A DNA stretch of 10,950 bases. Source: Chloroflexi bacterium RBG_19FT_COMBO_55_16 (GTDB taxonomy: Bacteria > Chloroflexota > Anaerolineae > Anaerolineales > UBA4823). A program made the position numbers and the translations under genes. The number at the start of each line of letters is the position of its first letter. Position 1 is the first letter of the stretch. Below are positions 1 through 7,641 of this stretch, one piece after another. The notes under the pieces are model-generated. The model did not search any database and had not been told where the DNA came from. It saw only the letters and a program-made list of their open reading frames with translations. The DNA lies in contig MGOK01000034.1 of the NCBI GenBank assembly GCA_001795335.1, forward strand, positions 1 through 10,950. The letters run 5' to 3'.

Positions 1-1477
1 CGCCTGGGATTTCTGGAGTGGCCACACCGCTGTCCAGACCGATCAGCCCGCGGAAGAAGCGTACAACTTTCTGCCAAAAAGATTCGGGAGCTGTGGGAGG
101 TTCAACCCCACCCTCGGTGCCTGGTTCACCCTCGAAGCCAGGTCCTTCAATGGGCGCTTCAATCACTTCAAGAGTGAGGTTCTGGACGAATTGCTGGGTT
201 TGATTGAAGTCATCTGTGTAGCTGACGGTAATGGTAAGGTCAAGCGCCCCAACCTGGTAGGGGATGACGGTTGCGTCCAGCGGGAAGAAACCGCCTGCGT
301 CCAGGTTTCCGATCAGGATGACATTATTACTGAAGTCAGCCCCCTCGCCGGTCACCTTCATGTTTCCCAGCAAAGCGGATTTCCGGCCCAGATTCACCAA
401 TTGCAGGGGGAGCATATTCGGCATCCCAGCTGGGAATGCACCTGGATCTCGGTAGAAGCTGATCTCCAGCTTGGGAGGACCGTAGACCAACAAAGTGATC
501 ACCTGGTCATCGGTAAATATTGTGTTCTTATCGTCAACGTAGGTGAACGAGATTTTTAGCGGATAGGCGCCAGGGTTGGTAGAGACATTGACGATCAGGT
601 TTTGATCGGCAGTGAGCGCCCCGCCTACCGGCAAATCACCCAATGACTGCACGTTGGAGGATTCCAGGGGGGCAAAATTTGTCAGATCTCCACTACCTCC
701 GGATACGCCACCAGGGGGCTGGCTAGTGCCAGAGCCACCATCACCAGTTGCACCGCCACCCCCCAGGATCATCGTAACCTGTTTGGCAGTTGCCTGACCT
801 AGGTTTTGGACATTCACGGTCAGCACAAATTGACCTCCTGGTTCGAGCTGGGCAACATCCGACTCATAAGAGGTGATCACCAATTGAGGGCGGAGGAAAG
901 CGGTTGGGGTAACGGTTGGGGTAGGTGTTGGTGTGGCATAGCTAACGATGCGACCCCAAGCGATAGGGAAGGTGATGGTGAAGGACTCCGAGAAGGCTGC
1001 GCCTGTTGGGTCAGTGTAGTTAACAGTCACCGGGAGAGAGGCTACGGTCTTGCCCCACAGGTCGAAGGCGGTGGTCAGGGGTTGGGTGATCTTTTGCTTA
1101 TCGCCTGGCACGAGGTCATCCACGGCTACCACGCCACCGGTCTCGCGGGGAAAGAAATCTCCGCTGGTGAAGATCGCCACGATATTGGTAGCAGTGTCTT
1201 TGCCCTCATTGCCTAACTTAATTTCCAGGGTAAACTCACGGCCGGGAGTGATATCAGATACGCTGGCCTTGTAGGATTGTACGACGATCAATGGGCGCAG
1301 ATAGTTGTCACGCGTCGGCTGAGGAGTAACGGTCAGCGTTGCGGTTGGTTCTCCTGTTGCAGTCTCTGTATCTGTTCCCTGAGCAAATGCCAGCCTTGCT
1401 GGGGCAAATGACAGACTGGAGATTATGCACAAGGTGAATAGAGTTACAGCAAGTGTGATCAGTCGAAGATGATTCAT
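1..1477 (-). CDS. Secreted CARDB/COG1361-like multi-domain surface protein (3' end outside window)
   Basis: Reading frame open from an ATG at 1477 to the left edge, giving 492 visible residues and no stop, so the C-terminus is missing. Residues 1-32 look like a signal peptide: a short basic start, a long hydrophobic core, and a likely cut after AFA or Q. A Thr-rich stretch (about 33-52) leads into repeated beta-rich modules, each opening with a phrase like LRPLIVV..Y or RPQLVITSYES and containing N-x-G and V-x-Y-T-D strands, as in CARDB/NEW3 Ig-like domains. A linker of repeated TPTP type separates modules 1 and 2. Module 2 carries an unusual Gly/Ser-rich loop. The last visible part is acidic, Gly/Pro-rich, then an amphipathic WQKVVRFFRGLIGL segment, suggesting the true end is near. 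It lies 21 bases after the ABC ATPase gene with an AAGG ribosome site, so it is probably co-transcribed. Inference: an extracytoplasmic partner or adaptor of that transporter. Confidence 0.85.
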   Translation of the reverse strand, partial: MNHLRLITLAVTLFTLCIISSLSFAPARLAFAQGTDTETATGEPTATLTVTPQPTRDNYLRPLIVVQSYKASVSDITPGREFTLEIKLGNEGKDTATNIVAIFTSGDFFPRETGGVVAVDDLVPGDKQKITQPLTTAFDLWGKTVASLPVTVNYTDPTGAAFSESFTITFPIAWGRIVSYATPTPTPTVTPTAFLRPQLVITSYESDVAQLEPGGQFVLTVNVQNLGQATAKQVTMILGGGGATGDGGSGTSQPPGGVSGGSGDLTNFAPLESSNVQSLGDLPVGGALTADQNLIVNVSTNPGAYPLKISFTYVDDKNTIFTDDQVITLLVYGPPKLEISFYRDPGAFPAGMPNMLPLQLVNLGRKSALLGNMKVTGEGADFSNNVILIGNLDAGGFFPLDATVIPYQVGALDLTITVSYTDDFNQTQQFVQNLTLEVIEAPIEGPGFEGEPGTEGGVEPPTAPESFWQKVVRFFRGLIGLDSGVATPEIPG

Positions 1478-1498
1478 TCCTAACCTTTTTCGATATCT

Positions 1499-2209
1499 CT
1501 AGTTGTTTGGGTTGGATAGATTATTGGTATAACCACCATCGACAAGGTGACCATCCAAGAGCTGGACTGTGTCGGTGGCGAATTGCCTCATCCGCGCGTC
1601 GTGAGTAACGCCTATTACCGTTCGGCCCCCACGATGAAATTTTGATAACAGTTGCATGATGGCGATGCCGCTAGCGGTATCCAGGTTGCCAGTCGGTTCG
1701 TCGGCCAGGATCAATTCGGGATCGTTGACCAGCGCCCGAGCGATGGCCACGCGTTGTTGTTCTCCACCAGATAATTCGGTAGGCCTGTGTAGGGCGCGGT
1801 CTTGTAAACCAACCTCTTGGAGCAACTCCAGAGCCCGCGCCTGCCTGTACTTGCGGGGGAGGCGGGCAAATTGCATGGGGAAAGCCACATTCTCCAAGGC
1901 AGTCATCGTCGGGATCAGGTTGAAGGATTGGAAAATAAAGCCCACTGTACGGCGGCGATATACGGCCAGTGCATTTTCGTCCATGGATTCGATCGATTGT
2001 CCATCAATCTCGATATGCCCTTCAGTCGGTCGATCCAGCCCTCCAACCAGGTGCAATAAGGTGCTCTTTCCAGAGCCTGAAGGGCCCATGACAATCAAGA
2101 ACGATCCTGCTTCGATTGCCAGATCGATACCATCGAGTGCGTGAACGGCGACATGACCCATGACATAAGACTTTCGCAGACCAGAGATGCAGATAAAAGG
2201 TTCGCTCAT
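1499..2209 (-). CDS. ABC transporter ATP-binding protein, MacB/LolD class
   Basis: Complete 236-residue cytoplasmic nucleotide-binding subunit that would power a membrane permease by ATP hydrolysis. All the motifs are intact: Walker [10 protein letters not shown] (42-50), Q-loop glutamine in FQSFNLIP (Q94), signature LSGGEQQR (146-153), Walker B LILADEP (166-172), D-loop GNLD, and switch histidine in GVTHD (H203). The FQSFNLIP and ADEPTGNLD wording is typical of the LolD/MacB/FtsE branch, whose partners are FtsX-like permeases working on lipoproteins, envelope proteins or peptides rather than nutrient importers. The start ATG lies 10 bases after the stop of the Yip1-like gene and has no clear Shine-Dalgarno, which suggests translational coupling. 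No permease is visible; family knowledge predicts an FtsX/MacB-type permease left of the window. The substrate is unknown. Confidence 0.93.
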   Translation of the reverse strand: MSEPFICISGLRKSYVMGHVAVHALDGIDLAIEAGSFLIVMGPSGSGKSTLLHLVGGLDRPTEGHIEIDGQSIESMDENALAVYRRRTVGFIFQSFNLIPTMTALENVAFPMQFARLPRKYRQARALELLQEVGLQDRALHRPTELSGGEQQRVAIARALVNDPELILADEPTGNLDTASGIAIMQLLSKFHRGGRTVIGVTHDARMRQFATDTVQLLDGHLVDGGYTNNLSNPNN

Positions 2210-2219
2210 CGGCTTGTTC

Positions 2220-2999
2220 TTAGAAAAATGGCCGGATGATGGTTAGGTTGCTCAAGCGACTAACAAGATGGGTCAGGAGTGCCTGAAGCAATAAGACTGG
2301 TAGGATGACCATCAATACTCCAGCCCAAACCTTGCTCCTGGAAAGGCCGGAAGCAACCCGCACTCCGAGTATCAGGAGGATAATGTGCCAGATGATGTAG
2401 ATGTCAATCAGGGAGAGGAATGCCACCAGGTATAAAGCCCCCCCACCGTCCCCCCCAGGTGCAAATCCCTCCAAACCTGGGTTGGAGATTAAACGATGTG
2501 TGATGAGCATGGAGGCAGTCCGCACGAGTTCGCGTATGGCGAATGTCAGACTCGACCAGGCAACAATGTTCATCGCCAGGCTGATGGCTCCCCTACCACC
2601 TAACATGGTCAGCGCCAGGTGCAGCAAGCCACCCACCAGTAGCCAACCTGCCCACACTCCTGAGATAGCAGCAAGAGCCGGAAGCACATATATAAATGTG
2701 GGGCTTTGGGTGGCTTCCATGGCCTTTTGGAATTGCGCCTGATCTTCTGGACTGTAATACTCGAATCCGGGCGGCAACTCGACCTGACCTGAGAGAGCAG
2801 CCTGCTGTTTGATTTGCCCGGCAGCGATCACCTGGAACACGGCAGTCAGACTTAGGATAAGTAAGGGGGTCAGCCAGACAGATTGAGCTTGGGCAGCGAT
2901 TTTTTCAAAAGTCCTGCGCGGCTGGACAAGTATCGGCAATAACCAGTTCAAGTGAAGCCGGCGGGGTTTTTCGGGGAGAAGCGGTAAGGCATCTGTCAT
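2220..2999 (-). CDS. Yip1-like polytopic membrane protein
   Basis: A 259-residue integral membrane protein. A cytoplasmic N-terminus with WLLPILVQPRRTFEKI (19-34) precedes about five hydrophobic segments (roughly 42-62, 101-135, 139-165, 188-215, 224-248). The short 'P..tf..i' lead-in before the first helix and the overall arrangement fit the Yip1 domain family, whose bacterial members have no settled function. A soluble loop (63-100) separates helices 1 and 2, and a Gly-rich loop PGGDGGG (181-187) precedes helix 4. I chose the ATG at 2999 because GAGGAA sits 7 bases upstream. A TTG at 3098 would extend the frame by 33 residues, but that extension is not hydrophobic, has no ribosome site, and starts upstream of the likely promoter. 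The gene is first in a probable operon with the ABC ATPase and CARDB protein. The family call rests on topology and composition, not on catalytic motifs. Confidence 0.82.
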   Translation of the reverse strand: MTDALPLLPEKPRRLHLNWLLPILVQPRRTFEKIAAQAQSVWLTPLLILSLTAVFQVIAAGQIKQQAALSGQVELPPGFEYYSPEDQAQFQKAMEATQSPTFIYVLPALAAISGVWAGWLLVGGLLHLALTMLGGRGAISLAMNIVAWSSLTFAIRELVRTASMLITHRLISNPGLEGFAPGGDGGGALYLVAFLSLIDIYIIWHIILLILGVRVASGLSRSKVWAGVLMVILPVLLLQALLTHLVSRLSNLTIIRPFF

Positions 3000-3076
3000 A
3001 GCAGAGTTCCTCGGCGGTTGCGAGATTTTCCCTTGATGAGCTCCTGCTAACAGGGTGGCTTGACGGCGTGGCCTAG

Positions 3077-3085
3077 ATTGTACCA
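3077..3085 (-). promoter_or_regulatory. Extended -10 promoter for the Yip1/ABC/CARDB unit
   Basis: On the minus strand the sequence reads TGG-TACAAT, an extended -10 element with 5 of 6 matches to TATAAT. No good -35 is present at 16-18 bases, as is common for extended -10 promoters. Transcription would start near 3070 and leave a leader of about 70 bases before the ATG at 2999. Its position just after the hairpin at 3126-3164 fits a transcription-unit boundary. Confidence 0.5.
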
Positions 3086-3125
3086 AGAATATACTCAATC
3101 CTCATAATCGAATCCCAAAAATAAC

Positions 3126-3164
3126 CGTAGGGTTTGCAATCGCTTCGTACCTGCAAACCCTACG
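3126..3164 (-). terminator. Perfect 13-bp hairpin; likely terminator of the S1 gene, possible REP-type repeat
   Basis: Arms CGTAGGGTTTGCA (3126-3138) and TGCAAACCCTACG (3152-3164) are exact reverse complements around a 13-base loop. On the minus strand the stem is followed by GTTATTTTTGGG, a short U-rich run consistent with intrinsic termination of the S1 gene, which ends 28 bases upstream at 3193. The plus-strand exit is A-rich. The long exact arms and large loop would also fit a dispersed palindromic repeat; the window holds only one copy. Confidence 0.6.
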
Positions 3165-3192
3165 AATTATAAAATGGGAAGGGGCCTGGAAT

Positions 3193-3975
3193 TTACTTCG
3201 AGGCCGTTTTTACTTTGTGCTGTAGTGTTCGGGACAGAATTCTTTCCATTTCACTCGAAGTACCGCTCTTACGCTTTTTCTTCGATCCAACCTGGTCTAC
3301 TTCGACGGATGACCTTTGCATGGCTTCCCGGAGCGCCATTTCCATGGCAGTTGGAACCGCCTCTTCCTTCGGAGTCTGTCCTTCGGTAGCTGCTTCTGTT
3401 TCTTTGGTCTTTGGGGCAGGTTTTGCGACCTTGACGGGCTTTTCTTCCAGGGCTTTCATGCTGAGCTTAATTTGTTTCTTTTTGCGAATCACATCCAGCA
3501 CCTTGACTTCTACCTCATCACCTTCCTTGACGACTTCACCAGGGTCGCGGATGTAACCGTGGGTGAGTTCACTGACATGCACCAATCCGGGACGTTCAGC
3601 GCCGATATCGACAAATACGCCGAATTTTTCCAGACGAATCACCTTACCCGTGAGTACCATATCTTTTTCGATCTCACGCCATTCCAGGGCAAGCGGCTCG
3701 ATCATGGTCAACTCGATGCGACCCTTTTTCGGCTCGACCCGTCGTACCCAAACGTCCACAGTCTGCCCAGGTTGGACAATGTCTTCCACCCGGTTTACCG
3801 GTCCCTTCTGCAATTGGGAGATATGGATTACCCCCGGGGTATCCAGGCCAATATTCACAATCGCGCCGGCTAGCGTGGTCTTCACAATCGATCCAGTGAA
3901 GTGCATTTTGCGTTTTACTTCATTAATACCAGGAACTTCCGCGTGTTCAATGGATGCTAAGGGTTTCTCTTCCAT
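3193..3975 (-). CDS. RNA-binding protein with two S1 domains
   Basis: A 260-residue cytoplasmic protein. Two S1/OB-fold domains are clear: residues 23-92 (G-x-I-V...GAIVNIG...GVIHISQL...V.V.V..V...KGRIELTM) and 105-175 (G.VIRLEKFGVFVDIG....GLVHVSEL...V..GDEVEVKVLDV...KKQIKLSM). The second matches the consensus better. The C-terminal third (about 180-260) is low-complexity, rich in Lys, Ala and Glu, with a KKKRK cluster (232-236), probably a disordered RNA-binding tail. Ribosomal protein S1 proper usually has four to six S1 domains, so this is not a standard rpsA; it more resembles the small S1 proteins that modulate translation or RNA turnover. The start is supported by GGAG with suitable spacing. 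It has its own strong promoter (4078-4106), a leader of about 95 bases and a terminator-like hairpin behind it, so it can be transcribed separately from mfd. Confidence 0.92.
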   Translation of the reverse strand: MEEKPLASIEHAEVPGINEVKRKMHFTGSIVKTTLAGAIVNIGLDTPGVIHISQLQKGPVNRVEDIVQPGQTVDVWVRRVEPKKGRIELTMIEPLALEWREIEKDMVLTGKVIRLEKFGVFVDIGAERPGLVHVSELTHGYIRDPGEVVKEGDEVEVKVLDVIRKKKQIKLSMKALEEKPVKVAKPAPKTKETEAATEGQTPKEEAVPTAMEMALREAMQRSSVEVDQVGSKKKRKSGTSSEMERILSRTLQHKVKTASK

Positions 3976-4041
3976 AGCACACTCTCCAATCTAGGGTATC
4001 TACCAATGCCAAATATTCGGCGGTAGGTCAATCTCAGGGGA

Positions 4042-4070
4042 TATGGGTGCTTTCTATTGTGACACCCATA
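4042..4070 (-). promoter_or_regulatory. Inverted repeat at the transcription start of the S1 gene
   Basis: TATGGGTG (4042-4049) and CACCCATA (4063-4070) form an exact 8-bp inverted repeat with a 13-base gap. The right arm begins at the predicted start site (about 4071) of the promoter at 4078-4106, so the element is either a hairpin at the very 5' end of the transcript or a protein-binding operator overlapping the initially transcribed region. What binds it is not visible. Confidence 0.45.
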
Positions 4071-4077
4071 AAGATTT

Positions 4078-4106
4078 ATTATACTTTGCGCCTGGTGAAA
4101 AGTCAA
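4078..4106 (-). promoter_or_regulatory. Near-consensus sigma-70 type promoter for the S1 gene
   Basis: On the minus strand TTGACT (4106-4101) and TATAAT (4083-4078) are separated by exactly 17 bases, giving 11 of 12 matches to the housekeeping consensus at ideal spacing. It lies in the 161-base gap between mfd and the S1 gene and points at the S1 gene. This is the strongest promoter in the window, implying high basal expression of the S1 protein. Confidence 0.85.
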
Positions 4107-4136
4107 AGTTAGTTAGATTAGAATTGGATGAATCGA

Positions 4137-7100
4137 TCACTCAGGTCTGCCCAAGTCCTGCAATATGTGGAGAAGACTGACCAGGTGATCAGGCCATTCT
4201 GGTTTAGCACTGTAAGGTAACCAGAGAGCAGTTTTGCCTCTCCGCACGTTTGCACCTAAGTCGGGCAGATCGGAAGGGAGCGACCCATCTTGGAAACGGA
4301 CAACGATTTGATCGCTTTCGACGTTAATGGAAGCTACGTTGGCATTCTCGGCGAGTAATTTGATTTTCAGTTGGAAAAGGAGATTGCGAACCGGAGCGGG
4401 TGGGATCCCGAACCGATCCTTGAATTCTTCAATCAAGGGATCGATTTCGGAGGTAGTGCGCAAGTCGGCGATACGCCGGTAAAGATGCAGGCGCATATTT
4501 TTATCCGATACGTAATCAGGTGGAATGCTGATGTGCAGTGGCAGATCAACGCTGACTAATGGGCGATGACTATCCAGGACGGGGGCTTGCGAGTCGGGGG
4601 GCAGGCCACGGTTCACCCGCAGGCGGGCGACAGCTTCACCAAGCAGGCGGGTGTACAGATGAAATCCGACAGCAGCGATATGGCCATGTTGGCGGCTGCC
4701 CAGGATATCGCCTGCGCCGCGAATTTCTAGATCGCGCATGGCGATGTTAAACCCGGCTCCTAATTGAGCATTCTCGGCGATTGTCTCCAGTCGTTGGCGC
4801 CCCTCCAGGGTTGGAATCTTACGGCGATGCTTGAAAAAATAAGCGTAGGCGCGCTGTGCGCCCCGGCCGACGCGTCCCCGCAACTGGTAAAGCTGTGAAA
4901 GACCGAATGTATCTGCCCGGTCGACAATGAGGGTATTGGCATTGGGGATATCCAGGCCAGATTCGATGATCGAAGTGGTCAATAGCACATCGATCTCCCC
5001 ATTGGTAAATTGCTGCATGCGCTCAGAAAGTTGATTTTCATCCATCTGGCCATGGGCGATGGCGAGGCGAGCTCCAGGCACCAGGCGCTCCAGATGGCTG
5101 CGCATAGCCGTTATTGTCTGGACACGGTTGTGAACGAAAAAGATCTGCCCCCCGCGTTCCAATTCGCGCAGGATAGCCTGGCGTACCAGGCGTTGGGAGA
5201 ATGGACCGACATGGGTGATGATCGGCAGGCGTTCCTCCGGGGGGGTGTTAATCGTGGAAATGTCCCGCACCCCGGTTAAAGCCATATAGAGAGTGCGCGG
5301 AATGGGGGTGGCTGTCAGCGTGAGCACATCCACTTCGCTGCGCATCTTCTTAAGATATTCCTTATGCGTGACTCCAAAGCGCTGCTCCTCGTCGATGATT
5401 AACAATCCTAAGTCCTTGAATTCAACATCCTCTTGTAACAAGCGGTGCGTACCAATGATGATATCGACGTTGCCCATCGCCAGACGGAAGAGGATTTCGC
5501 GCTGCTGTTGAGGTGTCCGGAAGCGGGAAAGCATTTCCACTTCTACTGGAAAGGCTGCCAATCGCTCGCGGAAAGTGTAGAAGTGCTGCTGGGCGAGCAC
5601 AGTGGTTGGCACCAGCATGGCGACTTGCTTCCCATCCATCACCGCTTTAAAGGTCGCGCGCAGAGCGACTTCGGTCTTGCCATAGCCGACGTCTCCGCAG
5701 ATCAGCCGATCCATCGGGCGCGGGCTCTCCATATCACGCTTGACCTCACCAATCACCCTGAGTTGGTCTTCAGTCTCAACATACGGAAAGCTGGCTTCCA
5801 ATTCGTGTTGCCAAGCAGAGTCCTGACTGAAGGCGTTGCCAGCAACCACCTGGCGTTGAGCATAAAGATTAAGCAGGTCTTCGGCCACTTCGATCACGGC
5901 TTCTCGAGCGCGGGCCTTAACATTGCGCCATTCGACACCGCCCAGCCGGTTGGAGGCAGGCAGACGGCTGTCGGGACCCACATAACGAGTCAGGCGGTCG
6001 GCCTGGTGTACAGGTACAAAGAGCTGGTCACCTTCGGCATATTCGACGGCCAGATACTCGCGCTCAACACCGTCTACAGCCCGGTTCACCAAACCCAGGA
6101 ATCGTCCGATGCCGTGATCAATATGCACCACCCAGTCGCCGACTTGCAGGTCAGCATAGGCCGCTTCCGGTGCTTCGGCGATGGCGCGGAGACGCTGGCG
6201 AGGCTCGGGTCGGCGCCAACCAAAGATCTCTCCATCGGAGAGCAGGTGCAGGACAGGGCCAGCGGGTGGAGTGAGAATCCAACCCTCGCTCAGGCTGCCC
6301 TCAAGGAATAAGGGATTAGGAGACGAAGGATCTGGTGAGGGTGGCAAAGTAGAGGGTTTTGCCTCAGACCACAGCTCCAGTAGACGAGAGCTTTGCCGGG
6401 AAACCACTATGACCCTGTCGCCCGCAGAAGCGCGTTGAAAGAGATGTTCGAGCAATGGCTTGAGACGGCCGCCAAAGCGAGGGCTAGAGGTAAAAAGCTG
6501 CGCCAGTTCAGAGTTCTCCGGCGCGGTAGAGGGTCCTAACTCCAGTGTTCGATGGGTCGATAGGGTGTCCTGGATCTCAGTCCAGGGGAGGTATGGCAGA
6601 GGGAAATCCAAGGGTAGGGTGCCGTCCTTCTCATATTCAGCGCGCAACCCCATGGATTGTTCTTCGATTTCCTGGATAGTGTTTTGAAAATCCTCCCAGT
6701 TATCGACAAGGATCAGCGCCTGGCGGGGCAAGTAATCGATCAGACCAGCAGGCCAGGGATGCAGGAGCGGGATATGGAATTCGGAGGGTGGAGAGACGAG
6801 AGTTGAGAGTAGAGAGTTAGAGTGCGAATTGTGGGAGAGCAGGAATTCTCGGGCGGGAGAGAGGAAGAGCTGTTGGAGGGAATTGGTTGAGCGTTGGGTG
6901 GTTGGGTCGAAGTGACGCACACCTTCAATTTCATCGCCGAAGAAATCAAGCCTTGCCGGACTCGCTTCGGCGGGCGGCCACAGGTCCAGGATACCACCGC
7001 GCCGGGCGAATTGACCGGGAACGATCACTGTTGAAGAGTGTTCATAACCGAAGTTTATTAAGATGCGGGCTAGTTCCTCCGGCGGAATGGTTTGACTTGG

Positions 7101-7589
7101 TTTGAGAATACGGATCGCTTTAAGAAACTCACGCCGCGGCAGGGTGCGCGCCATCACTGCTCGGGCGGGTGCGATAATGATCGGTGGTGTGGCGGGAAGC
7201 GGGGCGCCTGGGATATGATAGCTGGCCAGATTGGTGAGTACAATTAGCCGATCGCGACGTGTGGTTTCGCCCCAGGATGCGTTTTCGTAGAAGAGTGGGT
7301 TTGGTTCCGGGAAGAACAGGCGCAAAGCTTTGTCAGCCAGGAGAGCCATTTCGTCGACCAAGGTCAAGGCACGGTCGGTGCGGTCGGTGAGCAGCAGGAT
7401 CGGGCACTGCAGCTCAGCGTGCAGTGCTGCCAGGACAGGCAAGCGAGCGGATCGGCGCAAGCCGAGGCTGGACAAGATTCCCAGGCCGAGGCCAGCTTTT
7501 GTTGGAGCTTGCCCCGTTTCTTCCCGCACGGAGGCGATCAGTTCCTGGGCAGATTGAAGGATTGGGTGGATGAGCGTTTCAAATCCCAT
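4137..7589 (-). CDS. mfd: Transcription-repair coupling factor Mfd
   Basis: A 1150-residue ATP-dependent DNA translocase that pushes or removes RNA polymerase stalled at lesions and recruits UvrA for nucleotide excision repair. The length is normal for the family. The N-terminal UvrB-like module covers about 1-450 (RRGGILDLWPP, FFGDEIEGVRHFD). A CarD-like RNA-polymerase-interacting domain follows at about 475-545 (VGDWVVHIDHGIGRF). The RecG-like helicase core has GDVGYGKTE near 630, LVPTTVLAQQH, IDEEQRFG near 731, TATPIPRTL near 760, SIIESGLDIPN near 871 and QLRGRVGR near 900. The C-terminal TRCF domain is at about 1020-1115 (DYVSDKNMRLHLYRRIADL). I chose the ATG at 7589; a TTG at 7604 adds five residues, and neither has a good ribosome site. 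Two Ser/Pro-rich insertions (about 249-271 and 409-437) look like lineage-specific loops. The gene lies 52 bases after pth and is probably transcribed with it. Confidence 0.97.
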   Translation of the reverse strand: MGFETLIHPILQSAQELIASVREETGQAPTKAGLGLGILSSLGLRRSARLPVLAALHAELQCPILLLTDRTDRALTLVDEMALLADKALRLFFPEPNPLFYENASWGETTRRDRLIVLTNLASYHIPGAPLPATPPIIIAPARAVMARTLPRREFLKAIRILKPSQTIPPEELARILINFGYEHSSTVIVPGQFARRGGILDLWPPAEASPARLDFFGDEIEGVRHFDPTTQRSTNSLQQLFLSPAREFLLSHNSHSNSLLSTLVSPPSEFHIPLLHPWPAGLIDYLPRQALILVDNWEDFQNTIQEIEEQSMGLRAEYEKDGTLPLDFPLPYLPWTEIQDTLSTHRTLELGPSTAPENSELAQLFTSSPRFGGRLKPLLEHLFQRASAGDRVIVVSRQSSRLLELWSEAKPSTLPPSPDPSSPNPLFLEGSLSEGWILTPPAGPVLHLLSDGEIFGWRRPEPRQRLRAIAEAPEAAYADLQVGDWVVHIDHGIGRFLGLVNRAVDGVEREYLAVEYAEGDQLFVPVHQADRLTRYVGPDSRLPASNRLGGVEWRNVKARAREAVIEVAEDLLNLYAQRQVVAGNAFSQDSAWQHELEASFPYVETEDQLRVIGEVKRDMESPRPMDRLICGDVGYGKTEVALRATFKAVMDGKQVAMLVPTTVLAQQHFYTFRERLAAFPVEVEMLSRFRTPQQQREILFRLAMGNVDIIIGTHRLLQEDVEFKDLGLLIIDEEQRFGVTHKEYLKKMRSEVDVLTLTATPIPRTLYMALTGVRDISTINTPPEERLPIITHVGPFSQRLVRQAILRELERGGQIFFVHNRVQTITAMRSHLERLVPGARLAIAHGQMDENQLSERMQQFTNGEIDVLLTTSIIESGLDIPNANTLIVDRADTFGLSQLYQLRGRVGRGAQRAYAYFFKHRRKIPTLEGRQRLETIAENAQLGAGFNIAMRDLEIRGAGDILGSRQHGHIAAVGFHLYTRLLGEAVARLRVNRGLPPDSQAPVLDSHRPLVSVDLPLHISIPPDYVSDKNMRLHLYRRIADLRTTSEIDPLIEEFKDRFGIPPAPVRNLLFQLKIKLLAENANVASINVESDQIVVRFQDGSLPSDLPDLGANVRRGKTALWLPYSAKPEWPDHLVSLLHILQDLGRPE

Positions 7590-7641
7590 AGCTAGAGAAT
7601 GCAAGTCAAAAATTAAAGATGTTCATTTCACTGACAAATTC

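Noticed and set aside
191..1216. Several plus-strand open frames over the left edge
   Set aside because: They are shadows of the minus-strand CARDB-like protein, which is open through the whole stretch and has a signal peptide and repeated domains.
3000..3098. A TTG start at 3098 extending the Yip1-like protein by 33 residues
   Set aside because: It has no ribosome site and would start upstream of the likely promoter, whereas the ATG at 2999 has GAGGAA at good spacing.
3316..3873. A 185-codon plus-strand frame opposite the S1 gene
   Set aside because: The minus strand encodes two clear S1 domains; the antisense product has no family features.
5445..6311. A 288-codon open frame on the plus strand inside mfd
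   Set aside because: It is antisense to conserved Mfd sequence, has no recognisable domain, promoter or ribosome site, and arises from the codon bias of the GC-rich opposite strand.
7590..7641. A separate promoter in the pth-mfd gap
   Set aside because: TTGACC, TTGTCA and TTGACT boxes occur on the minus strand, but none has a good -10 at 16-18 bases; co-transcription with pth is simpler.
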